DNA from: Paracoccaceae bacterium
GTDB taxonomy: Bacteria; Pseudomonadota; Alphaproteobacteria; Rhodobacterales; Rhodobacteraceae
Reading direction: 5' to 3'
Length of the DNA stretch: 64,000 bases
NCBI GenBank assembly: GCA_022843025.1
Contig: JALHOL010000006.1
Coordinates: 186,001-250,000 of the forward strand
Part shown: one piece after another, positions 36,224-45,054 of the stretch
Layout of the letters: each line of letters starts with the position of its first letter
Position numbering within the stretch: the first letter of the stretch is position 1
Position numbers and translations under genes: made by a program
Notes under the pieces: generated by a model
Told to the model about the DNA's origin: nothing
The model's database searches: none
The model's input: only the letters and a program-made list of their open reading frames with translations

Positions 36224-37081
36224 TTACAGGCGCGCGGCCGCAAAGGTATCGCAGGACTCGATCTCGCCCGTGGTCAGGCCCGTCTCGAACCAGCGCATCC
36301 GCTGGTCACTGGTGCCGTGGGTAAAGCTGTCGGGCACAGGCCTGCGCCCGGCTTCCCGTTGCAGGGCATCATCGCCGATCTGCGCGGCGGCGTTCATCGC
36401 TTCTTCAACATCTCCGCGTTCGATGGATCCGAAACGCGCATCCGCCTCATGCGCCCAGACGCCCGCCAGACAATCGGCCATCAACTCAACCCGGACCGAG
36501 ATTTCGTTGCCTTCCACCTGACTGGCCTGCTGGCGCAGGCGGGTGGTCTGTTCCAGAACGCCCAATTCATTCTGCACATGGTGGCCAATTTCATGCGCCA
36601 CCACATAGGCGGCGGCAAAGTCGCCTCCTGCCCCCATGCGCTGATCCAGCACGGTGAAAAACCCGGTATCCAGATAGACCTTGCGGTCGCTGGGGCAGTA
36701 GAAGGGCCCGGTCGCCTCGGACGCGCCGCCGCAGCCGGATTGGGTATAGCCCTTGAACAGCACCAGCGTGGCAGGGCGATAGTCCCGCCCCAATTGTTCG
36801 CGGAACAGCGCGGCCCAGACCTCTTCGGTATCGGCCAGCGTGACCGATACAAACTCGCCAATCGCCTGATCCTCGGCGGTCAGTTCGGTTGGCGCTTCGC
36901 TGCCTGCCCCCGGTTGCCCCTGCAACAGCGGCGTGACGTCAACGCCAAGGAACCAACCCAAGAGCAGCACGACGATCACACCCGCGCCACCGATTCCGGC
37001 CCCGCGTCCGCCGCCACCGCCGCCGCCTGCTGTCCGACGATCCTCGATGTTCCGGCTGCCCCGGCGTCCGCGCCATTCCAT
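36224..37081 (-). CDS. Neutral zinc metallopeptidase (YpfJ family)
   Basis: 285 residues. The N-terminus is Arg- and Gly-rich (a run of glycines at about 20-27) followed by one membrane segment (GVIVVLLLGWFLGV, about 35-48), so the catalytic part is periplasmic. The zinc motif is VVAHEIGHHVQNELG (HExxH). Cysteines in YTQSGCGGASEATGPFYCPS fit the family. Substrates of this family are unknown. It lies between a tRNA gene and the divergent dsbB. Confidence 0.87.
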   Translation of the reverse strand: MEWRGRRGSRNIEDRRTAGGGGGGGRGAGIGGAGVIVVLLLGWFLGVDVTPLLQGQPGAGSEAPTELTAEDQAIGEFVSVTLADTEEVWAALFREQLGRDYRPATLVLFKGYTQSGCGGASEATGPFYCPSDRKVYLDTGFFTVLDQRMGAGGDFAAAYVVAHEIGHHVQNELGVLEQTTRLRQQASQVEGNEISVRVELMADCLAGVWAHEADARFGSIERGDVEEAMNAAAQIGDDALQREAGRRPVPDSFTHGTSDQRMRWFETGLTTGEIESCDTFAAARL

Positions 37082-37264
37082 ACCTGACCCCTACCTGTCT
37101 GTTCGTCTTGCTTAACACCCGATCCGCCTGCCGCCAAAGCGCAAACTGGCCGAACAGCCCTCCCCGGCGACGCTTCGCCCTGCCCGGCTTCACGATCCCG
37201 TAGGCGCGGCTTGCCTTCCTCGGCGCGATGGTCATTCTGCGCCCGGAATACAGGAGTGCTGCCC

Positions 37265-37750
37265 ATGACGACCGACCGCCGCCGCTTTGCCATTCTTCTT
37301 GCGGCGGGCGGGTCTGCCGCCGTTCTGGCCGCGGCCTTTGCCTTCCAATATCTGGGGGGGCTTGCACCTTGCCAGTTGTGTATCTGGCAACGGTGGCCGC
37401 ATGCCGCGGCGGTGGTCATCGGCGGGCTGGCGCTGATCCTTGCACGCGGCACGATCGGGCGCATCCTGCCACTTCTGGGGTCGCTGGCGGCGCTGACCAG
37501 CGCCGGGATCGGGGTCTTTCATGTGGGGGTGGAACAGAAATGGTGGCAAGGGTTGGCCTCCTGCACCGCAGGGTCGATCAGCGGCATCTCCACCGACGAT
37601 CTGCTGAACCCCGATGTCGCCGTGGGCGCGGTGGTGCGCTGCGATGCCATCGCCTGGCAGATGTTCGGAATTTCGATGGCCGGGTGGAACGTGATCCTGT
37701 CGGCATTGCTGGCGATGATCTGGATCGCCGCCTATCGCCGTTCGGTCTGA
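37265..37750 (+). CDS. dsbB: Disulfide bond formation protein B
   Basis: 161 residues with four membrane segments. The first cysteine pair is APCQLCIWQRWPH, with the CxxC and Arg typical of the quinone-linked DsbB site; the second pair is provided by ASCTAG and VVRCDAIAWQMFG. DsbB re-oxidises DsbA and passes electrons to ubiquinone. No dsbA is adjacent. It is divergent from the zinc peptidase and convergent with the next gene. Confidence 0.9.
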   Translation: MTTDRRRFAILLAAGGSAAVLAAAFAFQYLGGLAPCQLCIWQRWPHAAAVVIGGLALILARGTIGRILPLLGSLAALTSAGIGVFHVGVEQKWWQGLASCTAGSISGISTDDLLNPDVAVGAVVRCDAIAWQMFGISMAGWNVILSALLAMIWIAAYRRSV

Positions 37751-37758
37751 TCGCCTGA

Positions 37759-38670
37759 TTATTCCGGCGTAAGGATGGCCGCACCGGGCCGCAGGATCAA
37801 CATGCGCCGCGCCGGAAAATTCCACAGCGTCGGATGGCCGGCGAAGAAGGCCGCGCCAAGGCGCAGTTCATCCGGCTGACCAGTGCGGCGGCCATCCTCC
37901 GCACTCCCGGCCTCGATCAATTGCACAGGCGTGGGCGGCATCAGCGCCCCGCCCAGCGTGACGCCTGCCAGTTCCCAAAGCCCGTTCGGGCCACTGGCAA
38001 GACTGCCCGCCGCCACCATCCGCGCGCGGGTGCCGGGTTGCACGTAAAGCGTGCCGCTGTCGCCGGAATCAAAGCTCACCAGAACCGGCACCTCACCAAT
38101 GCGCGCCACGGCCAGCGGCAGTTCATCGGGGAAAAGCAGGACATCCAGCGTCGCGATCACATCGGTTGGCTCTGGCATCGGCAGGGCCATCACGCCCGCC
38201 TCATCCACCCGGATCACCGTCAGCGCCGCGCGGTCATAATCCAGCATCACCGCATGATCCTGCACGGCGGGAAGACCGACAAAGCCAAGGAAATCCGAGC
38301 CATAAGCCACTTCGGCAAAGCCGAAATCCCCGCTTTGCACCCGCTCGGGCAGGGCCATCGCCTGCCCCGCCAGCATCAGGTCGGGCGCGGGGTGCAGTTG
38401 CACCACGATCTCCTGCCCGGATGCGGCATGTCCCCGCCCCACCTCTTGCCCGTCTGGCAGATCGACCGCAGCCCGGTTGAAGAACACAGGCGACGGCGTG
38501 CCGATATCGAACATCATCACGCCCGCGCGCCCATCCACCGCCACGGGCAGCATGGGCTTGCCATCCATCACCGTGAACCCGATCTCGCGCCGATCCTGTC
38601 CTTCGTTCAGAAGCCCTGCCCACAGGGGCGTGGCAGCCGTCAGCAGCACGGCACAGACTGCCGCCCTCAT
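37759..38670 (-). CDS. Exported protein with two retropepsin-like active-site motifs
   Basis: 303 residues with a signal peptide (MRAAVCAVLLTAATPLWA). Two halves each carry an aspartic-protease-like turn: VMMFDIGTPSP at about 51-61 and LVSFDSGDSGTLYV at about 197-210. In the first half the usual D-T-G is D-I-G, so activity is doubtful. The overall pattern fits a clan AA (retropepsin/pepsin) fold in the periplasm. I do not recognise a named family. It overlaps the dGTPase-like gene's end by four bases and is downstream of it on the same strand. Confidence 0.65.
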   Translation of the reverse strand: MRAAVCAVLLTAATPLWAGLLNEGQDRREIGFTVMDGKPMLPVAVDGRAGVMMFDIGTPSPVFFNRAAVDLPDGQEVGRGHAASGQEIVVQLHPAPDLMLAGQAMALPERVQSGDFGFAEVAYGSDFLGFVGLPAVQDHAVMLDYDRAALTVIRVDEAGVMALPMPEPTDVIATLDVLLFPDELPLAVARIGEVPVLVSFDSGDSGTLYVQPGTRARMVAAGSLASGPNGLWELAGVTLGGALMPPTPVQLIEAGSAEDGRRTGQPDELRLGAAFFAGHPTLWNFPARRMLILRPGAAILTPE

Positions 38671-39842
38671 GCGCCATCCCCGATCAGGCGGGCATGTTCC
38701 TGAATGGCAAAACGGTCGGTCATCCCGGCCACGTAATCGGCCACGATGCGTGCCAGCGTTACCTCATCCTGCGCCGCCTCGATGTCAGACCGCCATTCGG
38801 CAGGCAACAGGTCAGGCTGCGATAGGAACAACGGGAACAGGTCATTCACCATCCGTGTCACCCGCGCCCGTTCGACCATCACCGAAGGCGCGCGATACAT
38901 GCGGTGGAACAGGAAGGACCGGATCGCCTTAAGCTCCTGATACAGCGGCTTGGAAAAGCGGATCACGGTGGTGCCCAGATGGCGGATATCATCCACCGAT
39001 TTCGGCTGCGCCGCCGTCAGGCGGTTCTGCGCCACGGCGATCACATCCTCTACCATCCGCCCGAAGACCCGCCGCAACGCCTCATGCCGGCGGCGCATCT
39101 TCTCCAGGCCCGGATAAAGGCGGTCCACCTCCTCGAACGCGGGCCCCGTGACCGGCAGGTCCATCAGATCGGCCTCGGTGAACAGCCCCGACCGCAGCCC
39201 GTCATGCAGGTCATGGTGGCTATAGGCCACGTCATCGGCAATCGCCGCCACTTGCGCCTCGGCGCTGGCATGGGTGTGCAGTTCCAGATCCCAGGCGGCA
39301 TTCACTTCGGCCAGCGCATAGGGCAGCGGCCCCTCATGCTTTTTGTCCGCATTCGGGCCGACCACCGGGCCGTTGTGTTTTGCGATGCCCTCAAGCGATT
39401 CCCATGTCAGGTTCAGCCCATCGAAATCGGCGTAATGCCGTTCCAGCCGTGTCACGATGCGCAGCGCCTGCGCGTTGTGATCGAACCCGCCATAGGGTTC
39501 CATCAACAACCCCAGCGCATCCTCGCCAGTGTGGCCGAATGGGGTATGGCCAAGGTCATGCGCCAAAGCTATGGCCTCGGCCAGATCGGTGTTCAGGCCC
39601 AGCACGCCGGATATGGTACGCGCCACCTGCGCCACCTCGATCGAATGGGTCAGGCGGGTGCGATAATAATCGCCCTCATGTTCCACAAAGACCTGCGTCT
39701 TGTGTTTCAACCGCCGAAACGCGCTGGAATGGATGATCCTGTCCCGGTCGCGCTGAAACGGCGACCGAAAGGAAGACATGCGTTCCGGATGAAGCCGCCC
39801 GCGCGATTGATCGGGCTGGCAGGCATAGGGGGCAAGGGTCAC
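38667..39842 (-). CDS. dgt: Deoxyguanosinetriphosphate triphosphohydrolase-like protein
   Basis: About 391 residues of the HD superfamily. The HD metal site is seen in YRTRLTHSIEVAQVART and IALAHDLGHTPFGHTGE. Such enzymes cleave dNTPs to nucleoside and triphosphate. I place the start at a GTG (39842) because homologues begin MTLAPYAC and this codon opens exactly that sequence; a later ATG and an upstream frame are alternatives. The GTG leaves 77 bp to the divergent erpA-like gene. Confidence 0.88.
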   Translation of the reverse strand: MTLAPYACQPDQSRGRLHPERMSSFRSPFQRDRDRIIHSSAFRRLKHKTQVFVEHEGDYYRTRLTHSIEVAQVARTISGVLGLNTDLAEAIALAHDLGHTPFGHTGEDALGLLMEPYGGFDHNAQALRIVTRLERHYADFDGLNLTWESLEGIAKHNGPVVGPNADKKHEGPLPYALAEVNAAWDLELHTHASAEAQVAAIADDVAYSHHDLHDGLRSGLFTEADLMDLPVTGPAFEEVDRLYPGLEKMRRRHEALRRVFGRMVEDVIAVAQNRLTAAQPKSVDDIRHLGTTVIRFSKPLYQELKAIRSFLFHRMYRAPSVMVERARVTRMVNDLFPLFLSQPDLLPAEWRSDIEAAQDEVTLARIVADYVAGMTDRFAIQEHARLIGDGA

Positions 39843-39919
39843 GCGGTTTTGCCTGTTCTTGTTGATCCTTATGCGGCATCCTATATGTGCCTGACCCCAC
39901 AAGGAAACCGGATTCCACC

Positions 39920-40252
39920 ATGGACCTGACCCTTCCCCCGAAAGTGACCGACCGCGCCTTCACCCGCCTGCGCGAGATTTGCGAAGCCACGGGCGAGGCA
40001 AAGGCGCTGCGCGTCTCGGTCGAAGGCGGCGGCTGTTCCGGTTTTCAATATGATATCAAGCTTGATGATCCCGCCACTGATGACCTGATCCTTGAACAAA
40101 ACGGGGCGAAGGTTCTAGTCGATGCCGTGTCGCTGCCCTTTCTGGCGAACGCCGTGATCGACTACACCGAAGAACTTATCGGCGCGCGTTTTGTGATTGA
40201 AAATCCCAACGCTTCATCCTCTTGTGGCTGTGGAACCTCCTTTTCGATGTAA
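39920..40252 (+). CDS. erpA: Iron-sulfur cluster insertion protein (ErpA/IscA family)
   Basis: 110 residues of the A-type carrier family. The three cluster-binding cysteines are in VEGGGCSGFQY and SSCGCGTSFSM. It delivers Fe-S clusters to apoproteins. A-type carriers are hard to tell apart, so ErpA is by length and context; divergence from a dgt-like gene is a common alphaproteobacterial arrangement. The ATG at 39920 is preferred, although AAGGAA is somewhat far upstream (about 13 bases). Confidence 0.9.
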   Translation: MDLTLPPKVTDRAFTRLREICEATGEAKALRVSVEGGGCSGFQYDIKLDDPATDDLILEQNGAKVLVDAVSLPFLANAVIDYTEELIGARFVIENPNASSSCGCGTSFSM

Positions 40253-40255
40253 CTT

Positions 40256-40999
40256 GTGTTCGTGATGTTAAGTTCGAGTGGCTTTGTTTCCGTACCGCGT
40301 GGCGCTGTTGGCTTTGCCTATGCGGCAGTTCTGATTGCCGCAGTGGGCGCTTTCTGGCTGCTGGCCGGCTTTCCGATGATCACCTATCACCTGCTGATGT
40401 CGGCGATTCTGCTGCCGCTGGTCGCATGGCGACAGGACGCGGCGACGGATGCGCTTGTCCGCCTGCCCTTTCCGCCGACATTGCGCTTCATCCTGCTGGC
40501 CTATGCCGCCGTCATTCTTGAAGAAACCCTCGTCGGCACCTTGGCCGCCCTGCTGGCCGAGGGCGACCCCGCCCTTTGGGCAGACCGGGTGCGCCAGTTC
40601 ATCACGCTGCACCTGCTGATCTTTACCGGGCCGATTCTGGCCATGGCCATCCATGCGCGGCTCTGCGCCCCGCACCGCTGGGAGGTGCTGGTGATCGCCG
40701 GGGGATGGGGGCTGTTTGCCGAATCCGTCCTGCAACGCCTGATCGGCGCGCCGCTGCTGGCGGGGTTGCTGGTCTGGCCGACGCTGGTGATCTATGCGCT
40801 GATCTTCCTGCCCGCCACCCTGTCGGTCGCCCCCGCGCGCGGCCATCGCACCCCGCCACTGATCCTGCGCGCGGTTCTGGTATGGGCTGTGGCCTTCGCG
40901 ATCACGCTGCCCCTTGTCATGCTGGTCGAACATCTGCGCGCCACGATGCCGGATCTGTTTCCGCCCTGCCTCTACATGATCTGCGCGCCGGCCCCATAG
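40256..40999 (+). CDS. Polytopic membrane protein of unknown function
   Basis: 247 residues, about six or seven hydrophobic segments (for example AYAAVLIAAVGAFWLLAGF, LLAGLLVWPTLVIYALIFL and AVAFAITLPLVMLVEHL). I do not recognise the family; an acidic patch in VILEETLVGTLAALLAEG lies between segments. The frame opens at a GTG at 40256, and an ATG three codons in (40265) is equally possible. It begins four bases after the erpA-like stop codon, so co-transcription is likely. Confidence 0.65.
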   Translation: MFVMLSSSGFVSVPRGAVGFAYAAVLIAAVGAFWLLAGFPMITYHLLMSAILLPLVAWRQDAATDALVRLPFPPTLRFILLAYAAVILEETLVGTLAALLAEGDPALWADRVRQFITLHLLIFTGPILAMAIHARLCAPHRWEVLVIAGGWGLFAESVLQRLIGAPLLAGLLVWPTLVIYALIFLPATLSVAPARGHRTPPLILRAVLVWAVAFAITLPLVMLVEHLRATMPDLFPPCLYMICAPAP

Positions 41000-41101
41000 C
41001 CGCAAATCTGTGCCCCTGCTGACTTATCCTTAGCGCAACGGATGCTTTGGCGTGACTTGCCGCGCCCGTGCCCTACCTTCGCGTGATAGGAGAGCATTTT
41101 C

Positions 41102-41818
41102 ATGGATACCGTTTTGATGCTGGGGTCCGCCCCGATGGCGATGCAGGCGGCAGATTGGCCGCGCGCGCCTTTTGATGCGCTGGTGGCGATCAACAACGCC
41201 CATGCCGTGCGGCCTGACTGGACGCATCACATATACCCATGGGACTATCCCGAAGACCGCCGCCCCACCCCCGGCCCAGGCCAAAAGGCCGTCACGCAAG
41301 AGGATTTTGTCCCCGCCCAGAACGCCTTTGGGGGCTTTGTCTATGCGGGCGGCACCATGGCCTTTACCGCCGCCTATTGGGCGCTTCACGCGCTGACACC
41401 CCGCGTGATCGCGGCCTTCGGCTGCGACATGCACTATCCCAAGGGCCAGACCCATTTCTACGGCACCGGCACCGCCGATCCCCTGCGCCCCGACATCACC
41501 CTGCAAAGCCTTGAGGCGAAATCCGCCCGGCTGATGATCCTTGCCGCGATGGAGGGCTGCGCCATGGTCAACCTCTCCAACGGCCCCTCCCGGCTGATCT
41601 TTCCCCGCGTCACGCGCGACCGCGCGGCGCGCGCCCGCCCCCTGCCCTTTGACATCCGCCTCGCCGATCAGGCCCTGCGGCGCGAAGATGATCTGGGCTA
41701 CCACGTCCCCTCTGGCCGCTACTGGGAAGAATCCCACCGCTTTGATCCGGCCGAACTTAAGCGGCTGGATATGCTCTGGCTTGCGGCAGCGCAGACCGGG
41801 CTTGCCGCCACAGCCTGA
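41102..41818 (+). CDS. Protein of unknown function, glycosyltransferase-like features
   Basis: 238 residues, no signal peptide. The N-terminus VLMLGSAPMAMQA followed by DALVAINNAH and a C-terminal half with FGCDMHYPKGQTHFYGTG recalls proteins of the DUF115 or bacterial sialyltransferase-like type, where a GNGPS-like loop precedes a nucleotide-sugar fold. This is only a resemblance; no family can be assigned. It is a single-gene unit between a membrane protein and xthA. Confidence 0.6.
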   Translation: MDTVLMLGSAPMAMQAADWPRAPFDALVAINNAHAVRPDWTHHIYPWDYPEDRRPTPGPGQKAVTQEDFVPAQNAFGGFVYAGGTMAFTAAYWALHALTPRVIAAFGCDMHYPKGQTHFYGTGTADPLRPDITLQSLEAKSARLMILAAMEGCAMVNLSNGPSRLIFPRVTRDRAARARPLPFDIRLADQALRREDDLGYHVPSGRYWEESHRFDPAELKRLDMLWLAAAQTGLAATA

Positions 41819-41869
41819 CTTGTGCGCTCACGACCCCCGGCCTAGAACGGGGGCGACAGGGAGACGCCC

Positions 41870-42652
41870 ATGAAACTCGCCACCTTCAACATCAACGGCA
41901 TCAAGGCCCGCATCGACGCCCTGCCCGCCTGGCTGCGCGATGCAAAGCCCGATGTCGTCTGCCTGCAGGAAATCAAGTCGGTGGACGATGCCTTTCCGCG
42001 CGAAGTGTTTGAAGACATGGGATACCGCGTCGAAACCCATGGGCAAAAATCCTTCAACGGCGTCGCCCTCCTGTCGCGCCTTCCGCTGGAGGATGTGACA
42101 CGCGGCCTGCCGGGGGACGAGACTGACGAACAGGCCCGCTGGATTGAGGCGACGGTGATCGGCGAGGCGCGCGCTGTGCGCGTCTGCGGGCTTTACCTGC
42201 CCAATGGAAACCCCGCGCCGGGGCCGAAATACGACTATAAGCTCGGCTGGATGGCCCGGATGGAGGCGCGGGTGCGCGCCCTACTGGAAACCGAAGACCC
42301 CCTCGCCTTTTGCGGCGATTACAACGTGATTCCACAGCCCGAGGATGCCGCAAAACCCGCCGCATGGGTTGAGGATGCGCTGTTCCTGCCCGAAACCCGC
42401 GCCGCCTTTCGCCGGATCGTGAACCTTGGCCTGACCGATGCCTTCCGCGCCCGTGATGCGCGGCCGGGGCAGTATTCGTTCTGGGATTATCAGGCCGGCG
42501 CTTGGGAACGGAACAACGGTATCCGCATCGACCACCTGCTTCTGTCCCCGCAATGCGCCGACCTGCTGCTGGATTGTGGCATCGACAAAGGCGTCCGGGG
42601 CGGCGAAAAACCCTCGGATCACGTGCCGGTCTGGGTGCAGCTCGACGCCTGA
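41870..42652 (+). CDS. xthA: Exodeoxyribonuclease III
   Basis: 260 residues of the endonuclease/exonuclease/phosphatase fold. The catalytic set is visible: FNINGIKAR, CLQEIKSVD (metal Glu), YLPNGNPAPGPKYDYKLGW, CGDYNVIPQPED and the terminal SDHVPVWVQ with the catalytic Asp-His. It is an AP endonuclease and 3'-5' exonuclease in base excision repair. The ATG has GGGAGA upstream. Appears monocistronic. Confidence 0.95.
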   Translation: MKLATFNINGIKARIDALPAWLRDAKPDVVCLQEIKSVDDAFPREVFEDMGYRVETHGQKSFNGVALLSRLPLEDVTRGLPGDETDEQARWIEATVIGEARAVRVCGLYLPNGNPAPGPKYDYKLGWMARMEARVRALLETEDPLAFCGDYNVIPQPEDAAKPAAWVEDALFLPETRAAFRRIVNLGLTDAFRARDARPGQYSFWDYQAGAWERNNGIRIDHLLLSPQCADLLLDCGIDKGVRGGEKPSDHVPVWVQLDA

Positions 42653-42792
42653 ACCTGCGCCGCGATCACGGCTGCGTGATGCGCCGGGAACACATCTCGC
42701 ATTAAGCATGTTTGACCCGCGCGCATCGTCATTGCCGGGGGCAACGCCGCGGCTATCGTGACGGTACGACTCATGCCAAAGGAGTTCCGCCC

Positions 42793-43119
42793 ATGTCACG
42801 CCTTGCCATCGGCGGCCTGTCCGCCCTTCTCGCCCTTGCCACGGCCCTGCCCGCCGCCGCGCTGGATCGGCGGGTGACGCTGATCAACAATACCGGCTTT
42901 ACCATTGTCGAGTTCTACGGCTCCAACACCGGATCGGACAGTTGGGAGGAAGACATCCTTGGTGCGGATGTCCTGCCGTCAGGGTCATCGGTGGTGATCA
43001 ATTTCGATGATGCCACCGGCTATTGCATGTTCGATTTCCGCGCCGTCTTTGACGATGGCGATGTGCTGGAACGCGGCGATGTGAACATCTGCGAGATCGG
43101 CACCTTTACGTACGAATAG
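42793..43119 (+). CDS. Small exported protein of unknown function
   Basis: 108 residues. A signal peptide (MSRLAIGGLSALLALATALPAAA) precedes DRRVTLINNTGFTIVEFYGSN, a beta-rich domain with two cysteines (TGYCMFDF and NICEIG) that may form a disulfide. Acidic overall. I do not recognise a named family, but the layout is a common small periplasmic protein. The ATG at 42793 has a strong AAAGGAG site. Confidence 0.75.
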   Translation: MSRLAIGGLSALLALATALPAAALDRRVTLINNTGFTIVEFYGSNTGSDSWEEDILGADVLPSGSSVVINFDDATGYCMFDFRAVFDDGDVLERGDVNICEIGTFTYE

Positions 43120-43150
43120 GGCACCTCCGAACAGGGTGCGACTTTCCCCA

Positions 43151-43170
43151 TCATCTTGGCCCAAATACCC
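43151..43170 (+). repeat. Dispersed intergenic repeat, AAATACCC type
   Basis: TCATCTTGGCCCAAATACCC, identical over 20 bases to the reverse complement of 1494-1513. It lies in the short convergent gap after the small exported protein gene. Confidence 0.7.
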
Positions 43171-43184
43171 AAAATGACCCGGGC

Positions 43185-44369
43185 TCAGCCTGCGGTAACG
43201 TCAAAGCCATAAAGCCAGTCGAACCGCCGCAGCGCCATGCCGGGGGCCACGGTTCCCGCCAGTCGCAGCGCAGCATGGCCCACCGCCCGCCGCGCGCCCG
43301 TCAGGTGATAGTTGCGCGCATTGGCCTCGGCCGCCTGCACGATCCGGGCACAGCGCGGCGCGCGGGCGGCCTGATAGGCCGCCAATGCAGCGACATCCCC
43401 GTCATGGCCTGACAGCGCGGCAGCCAACGCCCAGGCATCCTCCAGCGCCATATTGGCCCCCTGCGCCAGAAAAGGCAGCGTCGGATGGGCCGCATCGCCC
43501 AGGATCACCGCCGCCCCATCGGGCAACCCCCTGAACCATGATTGCGCCACCGGATGGCGGAACAGCCCCCAAAGCCAGACATCCTCCACCCGGTCCAGCC
43601 AGCCGCGCACTCGGGGCGAAAACCCGGCAAAGGCAAGCCGCAGTTCCATCGGATCATCGCGCAGCGACCAGCCTTCTTCGACCCAGCGCCGCCGCTCCTC
43701 GACCGCCACGATATTGCGCCACGCCCCGCCCCGCAGCGGATAGCTCACCAGATGGCGGCCGGGACCCATATGCACCTCAGCCTCCACCGCATCGCCGGGA
43801 TCGTTCGGGATCACCGCACGCCAGGCCACCTGATGGGTAAAGAAAGGGGCCGCCGCCCCGTTCAGCGCCATACGCAGCGGCGAATGCAGGCCATCCGCCC
43901 CGATCAACAGCCCCGCCTCGACTTCACTCCCCTGCGTCAGTTGCACACGCGGCCTTGCGCCGGATAGATCGACCGCCTCCACCTTTTGCAACAGCCGCAG
44001 CGTCACCCCCGCCTCGCGCGCGCCGTCCAGCAAAAGCGCGATCAGATCGGCGCGGTGCACGAAGTGCCACCCCTGTTCCGGGCGCAGCCGCGCCAGATCC
44101 ATCCGCAACACCGCCGAACCGTCCAGCCCGTCACGCAGCACCACCGCCTGCGCCCGCAGGCTGACTGCGGCCAGAGCAGGGCCAAGCCCCAAGGCCTGCA
44201 ACACCGCCGCACCGTTCGGGCTGATCTGAAGCCCGGCGCCCACTTCGCGGATCGCGTCGGCCTGCTCCAGAACCGTCACCTGCGCCCCGCGCAGCGCCAA
44301 CGCCCGCGCGACAGCCAGCCCCGCCACGCCCGCGCCAAGAACCGTTACCGGCCGCCCGATCAGGCTCAT
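43185..44369 (-). CDS. FAD-dependent monooxygenase (salicylate/3-hydroxybenzoate hydroxylase-like)
   Basis: About 394 residues of the group A flavoprotein hydroxylases. The FAD motif is VTVLGAGVAGLAVARALALRG near the N-terminus, and the second motif is VILGDAAHPTLPFLAQGANM with the conserved GD. The length and EQADAIREVGAGLQISPNG stretch resemble salicylate or 3-hydroxybenzoate 6-hydroxylases; the UbiH branch is an alternative. The start is taken at MSLIGRP (44369). No other aromatic-degradation genes are near. Confidence 0.82.
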   Translation of the reverse strand: MSLIGRPVTVLGAGVAGLAVARALALRGAQVTVLEQADAIREVGAGLQISPNGAAVLQALGLGPALAAVSLRAQAVVLRDGLDGSAVLRMDLARLRPEQGWHFVHRADLIALLLDGAREAGVTLRLLQKVEAVDLSGARPRVQLTQGSEVEAGLLIGADGLHSPLRMALNGAAAPFFTHQVAWRAVIPNDPGDAVEAEVHMGPGRHLVSYPLRGGAWRNIVAVEERRRWVEEGWSLRDDPMELRLAFAGFSPRVRGWLDRVEDVWLWGLFRHPVAQSWFRGLPDGAAVILGDAAHPTLPFLAQGANMALEDAWALAAALSGHDGDVAALAAYQAARAPRCARIVQAAEANARNYHLTGARRAVGHAALRLAGTVAPGMALRRFDWLYGFDVTAG

Positions 44370-44390
44370 CCCCCGCACCCCCGAATGCAA

Positions 44391-44416
44391 AACGCCGAAC
44401 CCGAAGGTCCGGCGTT
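44391..44416 (-). terminator. Terminator of dksA
   Basis: On the minus strand AACGCCGGACC-TTCG-GGTTCGGCGTT forms a stem capped by a stable TTCG tetraloop, followed by TTGC. It lies 45 bp after the dksA stop. Confidence 0.7.
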
Positions 44417-44460
44417 ACTTTCTGCTTCCCCGCCGCGCCCCGCAAGGGGCGGACCTGCGG

Positions 44461-44883
44461 TCAATCTTCGCGGTGAACCTTCTCGCGGCGTTCGTGCTTT
44501 TCCTGCGCTTCCAGCGTCATCGTGGCAATGGGTCGCGCATCCAGCCGCTTCAGGCTGATGGGTTCGCCCGTCATTTCACAATAGCCGTATTCGCCATTGT
44601 CGATCCGGCGCAGGGCCGAGTCGATCTTGGCCACAAGCTTGCGCTGCCGGTCCCGTGTGCGCAGTTCCAGCGCGCGATCCGTTTCTTCGCTCGCACGGTC
44701 GGCGATATCGGGCACGTTGCGCGCCGAATCCTGAAGGTTATCGATGGTTTCCGCCGATTGCGACAGAAGCTCGGCCTTCCAGTTGAGCAGCTTGCGCCGG
44801 AAATATTCCAGCTGCCGGTCATTCATGAACGGCTCGTCCTCGGCCGGGCGATAATCGTCGGGAAGAAACACTTCGGGCTTCAT
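44461..44883 (-). CDS. dksA: DksA family transcription factor, single-cysteine form
   Basis: About 140 residues. It binds the RNA polymerase secondary channel and works with ppGpp. The coiled coil spans roughly 20-90 (FMNDRQLEYFRRKLLNWK; SEETDRALELRTRDRQRK). The zinc-finger region reads NGEYGYCEMTGEPISLKRLD with a single cysteine instead of four, as in the Rhodobacter sphaeroides protein described as active without zinc. The start at 44883 (MKPEVFLPDDYRPAEDEPF) is that of alphaproteobacterial DksA; in-frame upstream codons are not conserved to my knowledge. Confidence 0.92.
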   Translation of the reverse strand: MKPEVFLPDDYRPAEDEPFMNDRQLEYFRRKLLNWKAELLSQSAETIDNLQDSARNVPDIADRASEETDRALELRTRDRQRKLVAKIDSALRRIDNGEYGYCEMTGEPISLKRLDARPIATMTLEAQEKHERREKVHRED

Positions 44884-45054
44884 CACTGCTGTCTCCGTCT
44901 GGTCGGACCGCGCCGACAGGGGGTCTGCTTGCATGGCGCGCTCCTGTTGGCCGTGCATCTAGACCATCGCTAAAGGATTGTCACTAGCAGTTGCGACGGA
45001 ATTACCGGGGCGATAGGGTCCACCCCTGCCCGCCCCCTCCCTGCGCGAGATCCC

